Shown here piece after piece: positions 9,168 to 18,100 of a stretch of 64,000 bases of DNA. The position numbers were made by a program, and so were the translations under genes. The DNA is taken from positions 248,001 through 312,000 of the forward strand of contig JACJYG010000009.1 of NCBI GenBank assembly GCA_020636215.1. The letters run 5' to 3'. The notes beneath the pieces were generated by a model, which made no database searches, was not told where the DNA came from, and worked only from the letters and a program-made list of their open reading frames with translations. Position 1 is the first letter of the stretch, and every line of letters starts with the position of its first letter. The stretch comes from Lewinellaceae bacterium (lineage in GTDB: Bacteria > Bacteroidota > Bacteroidia > Chitinophagales > Saprospiraceae).

Positions 9168-10706
9168 TTAGCCCTTATCCTCCACCCTGAAAACCAGAAT
9201 AGCCGCAAGAATAAAGGAAGCCCCTCCCAGCAACATGGCGTAGATAGCCTGGCTTTCAAAGAATTGGGAAAGCAGGAAGCCAAGAATAGAGGCGGCAATA
9301 ATCTGAGGGATGACAATAAAGAAGTTAAAAACGCCCATGTAGTATCCCATCTTGCTGGCTGGCAGAGAGCCCGTCAAAATAGCATACGGCATTGAGAGAA
9401 TGCTGGCCCAGGCAATGCCGATACCCAACATTGAGGCCAGAAGCCAATGATAATCTTTGATGACAAATACGGAGAGCAGGCCCAAGGCACCGGCGATGAG
9501 GCAAATGGCGTGGGCCGCCCGGCGGCTGGTTCGCTTCGCCAGAATCGGAAGTAGAAAAGCGATGAGAGCAGCAACACCGTTATAAACGGCAAAACACACC
9601 CCTACCCAGTTAGCGCCCTGATTATAAAGATCCGAAGCGGTATCGGTAGCACCGAAAACATGGCTGGTAACGGCGGAAGTCGTATAGATCCACATGGCAA
9701 AAAGGGCAAACCAGGAAAAAAACTGCACCCAGGCCAGTTGTTTCATGGTGGTGGGCATATCCTGAAAATCGTTGACAATAGTGACAAAACCATTGTTGAA
9801 CCGGCCATAACGTTGCAAAAGGCCGGAGATGATCAGCAAAATCCCAAGCAACATGATACCTCCTACAAGAATATATAATTCCTTTTCCAAGCCTTGTTGA
9901 ACCAGGCTTGAAAACAAAACAAAGCCGGCCAGGAAGATTACCACACCTCTTTTAACTTGCCGCTTCCCATTGGTTTCAAACTCACCAGGAGTTCTAGTCG
10001 GCTGCATGGTAATTTCCCTTTTCTGATTCTCTTCAAAGGAGGCCATCTCTTCCGGCGAATATTCATGAGAACGGATAATCGTCCATAACACAGCGATGAA
10101 AAAGACCGCCCCACCCAGGTAAAAGGACCATTTAACCGAATCAGGCACAATATGTGGCGCGGCGGTATTGCTAACCCCAAACCAGTTAGCCAGCATATAC
10201 GGCAACATGGAAGCCACCACTGCCCCTGTACCAATAAAAAAGCTCTGCATCGCAAAGCCGGTGGTCCGCTGATCAGAAGTCAAATTGTCGCCGACAAAAG
10301 CACGGAAGGGTTCCATGGAAATGTTGATGGAGGCATCCATGATCCACAACATGCCGGCCGCCACCCAGAGAACCGGGGAATTAGGCATAATAAACAGTGC
10401 AGTAGAGGCAAGAATAGCCCCCACTAAAAAATAGGGGCGCCGGCGGCCCAGGCGGTTCCAGGTCCGGTCACTGAGATACCCGATGATCGGTTGAATAATC
10501 AGCCCGGTAACGGGCGCCGCTACCCATAAGATGGGAATATCTTCGACCTTGGCCCCCAGGGTTTCAAAGATCCGGCTGACATTGGCATTTTGCAGGGCAA
10601 AACCAAATTGGATACCCAGGAAACCAAAGCTCATATTCCATATCTGCCAGAAAGTGAGCTTGGGTTTCTGGCGAACAGAACCGGAAGGGGAAGTTTCCTG
10701 TTTCAC
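9168..10706 (-). CDS. SLC45-type MFS transporter (disaccharide/maltose importer)
   Basis: A 512-residue inner-membrane major facilitator with about 12 hydrophobic segments. The N-terminal half carries the MFS motif 'GYLSDRTWNRLGRRRPYFLVGA' together with 'NVSRIFETLGA' and 'PVTGLIIQPIIG', which are typical of SLC45-like sugar:proton symporters. The C-terminal half has 'GSLPASKMGYYMGVFNFFIVIPQII'. It is the last gene of a minus-strand operon with beta-phosphoglucomutase, GH65 phosphorylase and a lipoprotein, so it most likely imports maltose or a related glucobiose. A 223-bp gap separates it from the lipoprotein gene, so it may also have its own promoter. Family confident; substrate inferred. 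Confidence 0.88.
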   Translation of the reverse strand: MKQETSPSGSVRQKPKLTFWQIWNMSFGFLGIQFGFALQNANVSRIFETLGAKVEDIPILWVAAPVTGLIIQPIIGYLSDRTWNRLGRRRPYFLVGAILASTALFIMPNSPVLWVAAGMLWIMDASINISMEPFRAFVGDNLTSDQRTTGFAMQSFFIGTGAVVASMLPYMLANWFGVSNTAAPHIVPDSVKWSFYLGGAVFFIAVLWTIIRSHEYSPEEMASFEENQKREITMQPTRTPGEFETNGKRQVKRGVVIFLAGFVLFSSLVQQGLEKELYILVGGIMLLGILLIISGLLQRYGRFNNGFVTIVNDFQDMPTTMKQLAWVQFFSWFALFAMWIYTTSAVTSHVFGATDTASDLYNQGANWVGVCFAVYNGVAALIAFLLPILAKRTSRRAAHAICLIAGALGLLSVFVIKDYHWLLASMLGIGIAWASILSMPYAILTGSLPASKMGYYMGVFNFFIVIPQIIAASILGFLLSQFFESQAIYAMLLGGASFILAAILVFRVEDKG

Positions 10707-10929
10707 GTGCTGTGTATTTGAAAGTGAAAAACATGGAACACAAGGCCTCTATCTGTGGCTTAGCGCCCAACGGGAAGCAAAATAAGAACTTCCCCATTAA
10801 TTAGATAAAGACTTTATGGTTTGTTAGCCACGCCCGCCCACTCCTTGCACTCGTGTCCAGGAAAAGCTCCCCATCCCGGCCTCCTTCGTCGGTATGCGAC
10901 TCCCTATGGCCGCTTCCGGATTCCAAAAG

Positions 10930-11457
10930 CTATTCTTCCACTCCAAACTGCGCTTTTGTGGGCTTGGTCAGCAGGTTGATCACCTTGGTGATGATGCCCG
11001 CAGTTTTGGTTTTATTCACCCCTACCCAGGTCATCGTATCCTGCTCCTTATTCACCCCCTGAACCTCCCACTGTCCATCCTGAGAGTCATAGATATTATC
11101 GAGAGACAGGACAAGATCTCCTTCGAATTCATTGAGGCGCCAGGCGCCATAACCGGTTTGCTCTTCCCATTGTCCACTTTCATAAGAGCCATCGGGATTG
11201 AATTTAAACCAGCGGCCTTTATTACCTTTCCTGGCCTCGGGGTCTTCGGCTACATAATATTCGAAAACCCAATAGTTGGTGGTGAGCACCGAAATCAACG
11301 GCGAAGTCCCCGGATTGACTGGATCGAGGAAAGAGCCCTTGGGTTCATCGCTGACAATAGCAGCCGTTCCGGCCTGCCCATTCATTTTCTTTCCCTCGCC
11401 ACCACCATTACAGGCAATAGCGCCAACGAGTAAAATCAACCAAATTAAATGCTTCAT
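10930..11457 (-). CDS. Small lipoprotein of unknown function in the maltose operon
   Basis: A 175-residue lipoprotein with signal peptide MKHLIWLILLVGAIAC (lipidated Cys16), then a Gly/Lys-rich linker. The rest is beta-rich, with a lipocalin-like pattern: 'WVFEYY', 'GRWFKFNPDGSYESGQWEEQTGYGAWRLN' and 'LSLDNIY'. This pattern, in which a filled-in template is compared with observed values, is common in small Bacteroidota lipocalin-like lipoproteins. It starts 26 bp after the GH65 gene and is presumably cotranscribed. I do not recognise a specific family. A periplasmic carbohydrate-related role is only a guess from position. Confidence 0.7.
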   Translation of the reverse strand: MKHLIWLILLVGAIACNGGGEGKKMNGQAGTAAIVSDEPKGSFLDPVNPGTSPLISVLTTNYWVFEYYVAEDPEARKGNKGRWFKFNPDGSYESGQWEEQTGYGAWRLNEFEGDLVLSLDNIYDSQDGQWEVQGVNKEQDTMTWVGVNKTKTAGIITKVINLLTKPTKAQFGVEE

Positions 11458-11483
11458 GGGTATATTTTGATTTTTTTGACCAA

Positions 11484-13793
11484 TTAATGAGCTGCCTCCA
11501 TAACGCCATTAGCCGGTAATTCCTTTACCTCACCGTAGAGCATCAACCGGAGTGGCTGATCCGTATGGTTGATGATCCGGGCTTTCCCCCGGCTCCCTTT
11601 CACCTCCAGGAGATTGCCGCGGAAGCGGACTTTAAAGGTATAGGATTCCCACTGTTCCGGTATAAAGGGGCTAAACTGCACCATGTCATTATAGACACGC
11701 ATTCCGCCGAACCCTTTTACAAGAGACATCCAGGTACCCGCCATACTTGTAATGTGACAACCATCGTCCGTATCGTTGTTGTAATCATCCAGGTCAAGGC
11801 GGGCGGTGCGGAGGTACAATTCGTAGGCTTTCTTTTCAAGGCCCAGCCGGGAAGCATGGATTACGTGGACACAAGGAGAAAGGGACGATTCGTGAACTGT
11901 CCGGGGTTCATAAAATTCGAAATTCCGGCGGATGGTTTCTTCGTCAAAATGGTCTTCAAAAAGGTAGAGCCCCTGTAAGACATCTGCCTGTTTGATAAAG
12001 ACGGAGCGCAGGATGCGGTCCCAGGACCAATGCTGCACCAGGGGGAGCAGGTTGGGGTCAAGGTCTTCAACGGTAAGCAAGTCTTTATCCAAAAAGCCGT
12101 CGTGTTGAACCAGTATTCCCAATTCCTTGTCCTGTGGCAGGTACATCTTTTCGATGATTTCCTTCCAATGATTGGCTTCTGTGTATTTGTGAAATTTCAG
12201 TTTGTTCTCCAGTTCCAGGTAGTGTTCCGGAGCAGCCTGTTCCACGTACTCAATAGTTTCCAGGGTAAACTGAAGGCACCACTGGGCGATATAGTTGGTA
12301 TACCAGTTATTATTGACATTATTTTCAAACTCGTTGGGGCCAGTGACGCCATGCATTACATACATGCCTCTCTGCTTGGAGAAATGTACGCGCTGCGCCC
12401 AGAAGCGGGCGATACCAATGAGTACTTCTAATCCGTAATCGATGAGGTATTCTTTTTCCCCTGTATATCGGATATAGTCGTATATGGCGAAAGCGATAGC
12501 GCCGTTGCGATGGATTTCCTCAAAGGTGATCTCCCATTCGTTATGGCATTCTTCTCCATTCATGGTTACCATAGGATACAAAGCGGCGCCATCCGTAAAA
12601 CCTAATTTCCCGGCATTTTCGATGGCCTTCTGAAGATGCTTGTAGCGGTAAATGAGCAGATTACGGGCGACGTGCTGGTCGGCTGTAGCTAAGTAAAATG
12701 GAAGACAGTAGGCTTCTGTATCCCAGTAGGTGCTGCCACCGTATTTTTCACCGGTGAAGCCTTTGGGGCCAATATTTAGGCGCTCGTCTTCGCCGGTATA
12801 GGTTTGATACAATTGAAAGATATTAAACCGGATCCCCTGTTGAGCTGCGACGTCTCCCTCGATAACGATGTCGGCCTCTTCCCACTTTTCACCCCAGGCT
12901 TCCGCCTGCTCGGCCAGCATGGTGTCAAAGCCTTTTTTGTAAATTATTTTCAGGACTTCCCGGCATTTATCCATCAGTTCCTCCTTCGGATAATTAAAGG
13001 AAGACACATTAACGGCATATTTGTAAACAACCGTTTCCTTGCCTTCTTTGCAGGGCAAATCTACCGTACAGCCAACGTACTTGAGCTTTTGAACGCGGTA
13101 AGAATTGAAATCTACTTCTTCTCCATCCTGGAAAATGGCAAATTTCATGCCGGTGCAGGCTTGGAACTCCGTTTTTTTGGTCTCCGCGAGCACAAAACCG
13201 GTGCGGCGCTTCACCTTTTTGTCCACTTCCACCCAAAACTTCTCATCGTAATTGGAGTCCTCATTGATCACATCAGCATCAATATATGGAGTGACGCTCA
13301 GGGTTCCGGAAAAGTTCAGGGGGGTGATGGCGTACCGGATAGCCCCGGCTTCATCATCAACGATGCTGCACAAACGGCGGGTGTGGACCCTGACTTTTTT
13401 GCCGCTCACCAGCTTAGCCACAAAGCTGCGCTCCAGGTAGCCTTCTTTCATGTTGAGCTCCCGACGAAATTCTTCTACCTCACACTCAGCCAGGTCAAGG
13501 GTTTCTCCATCGAGTTTGATGTCGATACCGATCCAGTTAGCGGCATTGAGAACTTTGGCAAAATATTCCGGATAACCGTTTTTCCACCAACCAACCCGGG
13601 TTTTGTCGGGATAGTAAATGCCAGCGATGTAGCTCCCCTGCAGAGAGTCTCCGGAATAAGCTTCTTCGAAATTGGCCCGTTGGCCCATATGGCCATTGCC
13701 AATGCTAAAAACGCTCTCTGATATCCGGTTATATTCGCGATGAAAACCTTCTTCGATGATACTCCACTCGTCGTGTTTGAGGTATTGCTTCAT
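11484..13793 (-). CDS. mapA: GH65 family glycoside phosphorylase, probably maltose phosphorylase
   Basis: A 769-residue cytoplasmic enzyme expected to split an alpha-glucobiose with phosphate to beta-glucose 1-phosphate and glucose. The three GH65 parts are visible: an N-terminal beta-sandwich (NRISESVFSIGNGHMGQRANFEEAYSG), an (alpha/alpha)6 barrel with 'GEKYGGSTYWDTEAYCLPFYL', the general acid in 'GVTGPNEFENNVNNNWYTN' and the phosphate-site segment 'HESSLSPCVHVIHAS', and a short C-terminal beta-sheet (FKVRFRGNLLEVKGSRGKA). It sits 23 bp downstream of a beta-phosphoglucomutase gene, whose substrate is its product, which favours a phosphorylase over a hydrolase. Maltose is the likely substrate given the sus genes; kojibiose, nigerose or trehalose cannot be excluded from sequence alone. 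Confidence 0.9.
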   Translation of the reverse strand: MKQYLKHDEWSIIEEGFHREYNRISESVFSIGNGHMGQRANFEEAYSGDSLQGSYIAGIYYPDKTRVGWWKNGYPEYFAKVLNAANWIGIDIKLDGETLDLAECEVEEFRRELNMKEGYLERSFVAKLVSGKKVRVHTRRLCSIVDDEAGAIRYAITPLNFSGTLSVTPYIDADVINEDSNYDEKFWVEVDKKVKRRTGFVLAETKKTEFQACTGMKFAIFQDGEEVDFNSYRVQKLKYVGCTVDLPCKEGKETVVYKYAVNVSSFNYPKEELMDKCREVLKIIYKKGFDTMLAEQAEAWGEKWEEADIVIEGDVAAQQGIRFNIFQLYQTYTGEDERLNIGPKGFTGEKYGGSTYWDTEAYCLPFYLATADQHVARNLLIYRYKHLQKAIENAGKLGFTDGAALYPMVTMNGEECHNEWEITFEEIHRNGAIAFAIYDYIRYTGEKEYLIDYGLEVLIGIARFWAQRVHFSKQRGMYVMHGVTGPNEFENNVNNNWYTNYIAQWCLQFTLETIEYVEQAAPEHYLELENKLKFHKYTEANHWKEIIEKMYLPQDKELGILVQHDGFLDKDLLTVEDLDPNLLPLVQHWSWDRILRSVFIKQADVLQGLYLFEDHFDEETIRRNFEFYEPRTVHESSLSPCVHVIHASRLGLEKKAYELYLRTARLDLDDYNNDTDDGCHITSMAGTWMSLVKGFGGMRVYNDMVQFSPFIPEQWESYTFKVRFRGNLLEVKGSRGKARIINHTDQPLRLMLYGEVKELPANGVMEAAH

Positions 13794-13816
13794 GCCATAA
13801 TTATTTTTAGGAAGGA

Positions 13817-14476
13817 TTAAGCTTTGATTTGGATGCCATTGAGAATATCATCCAGGGTAATACCGATGAAATTAGGGATCACCAGATGAGCGTGATTAAG
13901 GTGCGCTTCCTTACCGATACCCACAGCATAGAAACCGCCGTTGAGCGCCGCATCGATGCCTTTGGCTGCATCTTCAAAAACGATACATTCAGAGGGCTGC
14001 CGGCCCAATTCCATGGCGCCAAGGAGAAATACCTGTGGATCGGGTTTGCTTTTGGTGGCTTTGGCGCCATCTACGATACTGGCAAAACGATCGCGCAGGC
14101 CGACCTGGGTGATGATATCAGAAGCATTTTTACTGGCTGAGCCCAGGCCCAGTTGAATGCCACGTTCCTTAAGATGGTCCAGGAAAGGCATCACTCCATC
14201 CAGGATCTCATCCGGTTGCATCTTCAAGATATATTCCCGGTACCATTCGTTTTTTTTCGCGGCCCAACTCAACTTATCCGCTTCACTCATCTGTACCCCG
14301 CCCCATTGCAGGATCAATTCCAGCGAACCCATGCGGCTAACACCCTTCAATTGCTCATTCTCCTCTTCTGTAAAGTCGAATCCCAACTCATTCGCCAGGC
14401 GGCGCCAGGCAATGAAGTGATATTTGGCCGTGTCGACGATAACGCCGTCGAGGTCAAAAATGCAGGCTTTGATCAT
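13817..14476 (-). CDS. pgmB: Beta-phosphoglucomutase
   Basis: A 219-residue HAD-superfamily enzyme that converts beta-glucose 1-phosphate to glucose 6-phosphate. HAD motif I 'IFDLDGVIVDT' carries the nucleophile Asp8 and acid/base Asp10. The cap domain follows, then 'GLGSASKNA' (motif II/III Ser and Lys) and 'VFEDAAKGIDAAL' (motif IV acid pair). It is the first gene of the minus-strand operon pgmB - GH65 - lipoprotein - MFS, so expression of the phosphorylase and the mutase is coupled. I saw no clear TAnnTTTG element upstream. Confidence 0.93.
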   Translation of the reverse strand: MIKACIFDLDGVIVDTAKYHFIAWRRLANELGFDFTEEENEQLKGVSRMGSLELILQWGGVQMSEADKLSWAAKKNEWYREYILKMQPDEILDGVMPFLDHLKERGIQLGLGSASKNASDIITQVGLRDRFASIVDGAKATKSKPDPQVFLLGAMELGRQPSECIVFEDAAKGIDAALNGGFYAVGIGKEAHLNHAHLVIPNFIGITLDDILNGIQIKA

Positions 14477-14689
14477 CGAAATGCATTTAAATTTTAGCCC
14501 AAACGGGATGCTAAGATAATATATTTTTTCAGGCGCAGCTTTGGATGGTGAAGGAAATACACCTTAAGAATTCTGGAAAATATGCGCCCCCCATTAAACC
14601 ATTCAGGCAACTAATAGTCAGAAAAAGCACCAAAGGAAATTAGGGACTTATTCCAGCAAATCGTTTTCCACTACCAAAATGTTTCCTAT

Positions 14690-16348
14690 ATGAACAGAAG
14701 AGCTACACTAGCCACGCTGTTGGGCAGGGGGAGAGAAAAGCCTCAGGCTCCATTGCTCCCCATCGTCAATTCCGGGCTGGAGCCTTATAGCGGCCCATGG
14801 GCGTATGAACAAGCAGCACATTTGTTGCGGCGCAGTATGTTCGCCCCTACCTATACACAGATCAAGGCTGCTGCCGGGCAAGGGCTCGAGGCTACTCTGG
14901 AACTGTTGTTCAGCGAATTGCCCCAACCGGAGCCGCCCCTCAATTATTATTACCAGGACGACCCCAATGTGCCGGTGGGCGCCACCTGGATTGATGCGCC
15001 CTACTCTGCTTCCGCCAATTTCGCCCCTTATCGAAACCAAAGCCTGCGCGCCTGGGCCATGCTGCAATTGTTCCAGGAGGGGGTATCCGTTCGGGAAAAA
15101 TTGACCCTTTTCTGGCACAACCACTTTGCGGTCAGCAATATCAATGACGCCAAGTTCATGTACCGGCATATCGCCCTGCTGCGGTCCAACGCCTGGGGTA
15201 ATTTTCGCGATTTGGTGAAAGCCGTAACCATCGACCCGGCTATGCTCCGGTTCCTGAATGGCAACCAGAATACAGGGAATGCTCCTAACGAAAACTATGC
15301 ACGGGAACTCCTGGAGCTTTTCACCATTGGTAAAGGCCCACTGGCTGGCCCGGGCGACTATACCAATTACACCGAAGAAGATATCAGTGCGATGGCCAGA
15401 GTGCTCACCGGCTGGCGCGATATCGGTTTTAACACCATCAACCCCGATCCTGAAGTCAGCTCGGTTTTCCTGTCCAACCGACATGACAACGGCTCCAAAC
15501 AATTATCGCATCGTTTTGACGATATCATCATCAACAACATGGGGCAGGATGAATACGCCCATCTGATCGATATCATCTTCCAGAAGGCAGAAGTGGCCCG
15601 CTTTATCTGCCGAAAGCTGTACCGCTGGTTCATTTACTACCATATTGATGATAATGCGGAACAGAATGTAATCGGGCAGATGGCCCAGGTCCTGATAGAC
15701 AATGATTTTGAGATTCGTCCCGCACTCATGGCCCTGTTGCGCAGCGAGCATTTTTTTGACATGCTCAATGTAGGCCCAATGATCAAAAACCCTCTGGATT
15801 TTATAGTTTCTTCGGTCAAGACTTTTGAAGTCCCGCTTCCTCCTGAGCTGCCTCGCCTTTACAATACCATGCAACGGTTCTTTTCCTCCAGCATTCTGCA
15901 ACAAATGGAGTATTTCAACCCACCCAGCGTAGCCGGATGGAAGGCCTTTTACCAGGAACCGCTGTACTACCGCACCTGGATCAACGCTACTACCCTACCC
16001 ATCCGGATGTTAATAACCGACGCTATGGCTGGGCCGGGTTTTGTAGTAAACGGCTTTCGGGTCCAAATTGACCCATTGTCTTTCGTGGCTACTCTGGAAA
16101 ACCCCTTCGACCCGAACGCTGTAGTAGAGGAGTTTAGCCGGATATTATTCCCGCAGCCTATTACCGATGGGCAGAAGGCTGTCCTGAAAGATATTCTCAT
16201 CCCCGGCCTGCCCGATTATGAATGGACGGTCGAGTATAGCGACTATCTGGCCAGCCCCGATAATGCAGCGCTCGCGGAAGCGGTGGCCAGCAAGCTACGG
16301 CAGCTTTTACAAGCCATGCTCAGTATGCCGGAATTTTATCTCAGCTAA
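14690..16348 (+). CDS. DUF1800 domain-containing protein
   Basis: A 552-residue protein of the DUF1800 family. Diagnostic stretches include 'AAHLLRRSMFAPTYTQI', 'REKLTLFWHNHFAVS', 'APNENYARELLELFTIG' and 'VLTGWRDIGFN', all in the usual order. DUF1800 genes are almost always followed by a DUF1501 gene, as here (next start 41 bp on). The pair is common in Planctomycetota, Myxococcota and Bacteroidota, but its biochemical role is not established. The N-terminus has a short basic 'MNRRATLATLL' stretch rather than a clear cleavable signal peptide. Confidence 0.85.
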   Translation: MNRRATLATLLGRGREKPQAPLLPIVNSGLEPYSGPWAYEQAAHLLRRSMFAPTYTQIKAAAGQGLEATLELLFSELPQPEPPLNYYYQDDPNVPVGATWIDAPYSASANFAPYRNQSLRAWAMLQLFQEGVSVREKLTLFWHNHFAVSNINDAKFMYRHIALLRSNAWGNFRDLVKAVTIDPAMLRFLNGNQNTGNAPNENYARELLELFTIGKGPLAGPGDYTNYTEEDISAMARVLTGWRDIGFNTINPDPEVSSVFLSNRHDNGSKQLSHRFDDIIINNMGQDEYAHLIDIIFQKAEVARFICRKLYRWFIYYHIDDNAEQNVIGQMAQVLIDNDFEIRPALMALLRSEHFFDMLNVGPMIKNPLDFIVSSVKTFEVPLPPELPRLYNTMQRFFSSSILQQMEYFNPPSVAGWKAFYQEPLYYRTWINATTLPIRMLITDAMAGPGFVVNGFRVQIDPLSFVATLENPFDPNAVVEEFSRILFPQPITDGQKAVLKDILIPGLPDYEWTVEYSDYLASPDNAALAEAVASKLRQLLQAMLSMPEFYLS

Positions 16349-16388
16349 GCATTTTCCCTTATTCCAAACACCTTCAAAGTATCCTCTT

Positions 16389-17948
16389 ATGAAAAGGAGA
16401 AAATTCCTGAAAGCAACGGGTGCAGTAGTCAGTTTGCCGATTCTTTTGAATGGGTTCCGCCTTTCCGCTATGCCCCGCCGTTCCATATTTAACGCTATTA
16501 GTGATGAAAGCGACCGGGTGTTAGTCCTCATCCAAATGAATGGAGGTAACGACGGCCTGAACGCTATTCTGCCACTGGACCAATACGACAGGCTTGCCAA
16601 CGTGCGCAGCAATATTCTCATTCCTGAAAATGAGATCCTGGGAATTACGGATACGGTTGGGCTCCATCCTGCCCTGGCTGGCGTTCGAAGCCTGTTTGAC
16701 GATGCCCGGCTCAACATCCTGCAGAGCGTCGGTTATCCCAACCAAAACCGCTCCCACTTTCGGTCTACAGATATCTGGACGAGCGGCTCCCCTGCTGAAG
16801 AGTCATGGACAACCGGCTGGATGGGGCGCTTTTTCCAGGGTGGGCACCCTTCCTTCCCGGAGAATTACCCCAATGAAGAATACCCGCACCCTTTTGCGAT
16901 TACCATGGGGAGCGTGGTATCCGAAACCTGCCAGGGTACCGCAGCCAACTTCAGCCTTACCCTCAACGACCCCTTCTCTCTGACGCCTCTTACCGAAGGA
17001 GCCGCAGGGGAATTGTCGGACACGCCCTACGGCCAGGAACTATCCTTTCTGCGCACCACGATCGCCCAAACCAATGCCTACGCCGATTCCATTCAGGAAG
17101 CAGCCGAAGGTGGCAACAATACGGTAGATTATCCCAATGGAAACCGTTTGGCCGAACAGCTCAAAAACGTTGCGCTGTTAATTTCCGGGGGCCTGCAGAC
17201 CAAAGTCTACGTGGTCAGCATCGGTGGCTTCGATACCCATGCCAACCAGGTAGTGGAGGGCAATACCGCTAGCGGCGAACACGCAGAACTGCTGTCTCAA
17301 ATATCTACTGCAATGGCTGCTTTTCAAGCCGATTTGCAACAACTCGGCCTGGAAGAACGGGTGGTCAGCCTGACGTTTTCCGAATTTGGCCGGCAAATCC
17401 GTTCCAACGACAGCCTTGGCACCGACCACGGTTCCGCCGCGCCAATGATGGTGTTCGGAAAATGCGTCAACCCCGGCATCCTCGGAGATAACCCAGAGAT
17501 ACCAGAACAGGTGGATAACCAGGAAGGAGTGCCCATGCAGTTCGATTTCCGCGATGTGTATGGTTCCATTCTGATGGACTGGTTCGAAGTGCCGGAAGAA
17601 GAGGTGCAAAACTTATTGTATCCAGAATTTCAGTACCTCCCCATCCTGGAGCCCTGCACGCCAACCAAAGCCAGGGAAGCAAATGCTTTTGAACAGGAAA
17701 TTGAGGTAAATGCTTTTCCCAACCCCTTCCGGGATTGGGCCAACATCCGGTTCCGCACTAATGGAGAATGGGTAAAACTGAGTATTTACAATGGCCTGGG
17801 TAGTGAAATACTAGTGCTTACCAACCGGAAACTTCCAGCGGGGGAACATGAGATCCGTTTCGAAGCGCACGGCTTACCCGCAGGCAATTACTACCTTCGC
17901 CTGCAGTTGGATGGCCGGCAGAAGACGAAGAGCCTGGTTAAGCTATGA
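16389..17948 (+). CDS. DUF1501 domain-containing protein with twin-arginine-like signal and T9SS sorting domain
   Basis: A 519-residue protein. I set the start at 16389 because MKRRKFLKATGAVVSLPILL is a twin-arginine type signal peptide; the longer frame from 16218 reads through the end of the DUF1800 gene. The sulfatase-like DUF1501 core shows 'VLIQMNGGNDGLNAILPL', 'QNRSHFRSTDIWTSGS', 'VVSIGGFDTHANQV' and 'VVSLTFSEFGRQIRSNDSLGTDHGSAAP', which hold likely metal ligands of the alkaline phosphatase-like fold. The last 80 residues form a T9SS sorting domain (AFPNPFRDWANIRF ... LPAGNYYLRLQL). A Tat-like export signal joined to a T9SS domain suggests a folded, cofactor-bearing surface protein. The exact substrate is unknown. 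Confidence 0.85.
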   Translation: MKRRKFLKATGAVVSLPILLNGFRLSAMPRRSIFNAISDESDRVLVLIQMNGGNDGLNAILPLDQYDRLANVRSNILIPENEILGITDTVGLHPALAGVRSLFDDARLNILQSVGYPNQNRSHFRSTDIWTSGSPAEESWTTGWMGRFFQGGHPSFPENYPNEEYPHPFAITMGSVVSETCQGTAANFSLTLNDPFSLTPLTEGAAGELSDTPYGQELSFLRTTIAQTNAYADSIQEAAEGGNNTVDYPNGNRLAEQLKNVALLISGGLQTKVYVVSIGGFDTHANQVVEGNTASGEHAELLSQISTAMAAFQADLQQLGLEERVVSLTFSEFGRQIRSNDSLGTDHGSAAPMMVFGKCVNPGILGDNPEIPEQVDNQEGVPMQFDFRDVYGSILMDWFEVPEEEVQNLLYPEFQYLPILEPCTPTKAREANAFEQEIEVNAFPNPFRDWANIRFRTNGEWVKLSIYNGLGSEILVLTNRKLPAGEHEIRFEAHGLPAGNYYLRLQLDGRQKTKSLVKL

Positions 17949-18100
17949 CAATTTTTCGCGCGCCCTTCATTAAAGCGCTGCCGAAGGAGGGAAAGCGTAA
18001 GATAATATATGAGATGGGAAAGCTGATTTGATCAACTATATGACAAGGTAATACCAGGCAAGTCCGTAACTGCCAGGAAACGCTTCAAACAAAACCAAAT

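Noticed and set aside
12804..13721. 305-residue plus-strand ORF
   Set aside because: Lies entirely antisense to the GH65 gene, with no recognisable domain.
17949..18100. Retron-type ncRNA before the RT
   Set aside because: The 152-bp gap has no clear long inverted repeat or guanosine branch-point context that I could defend.
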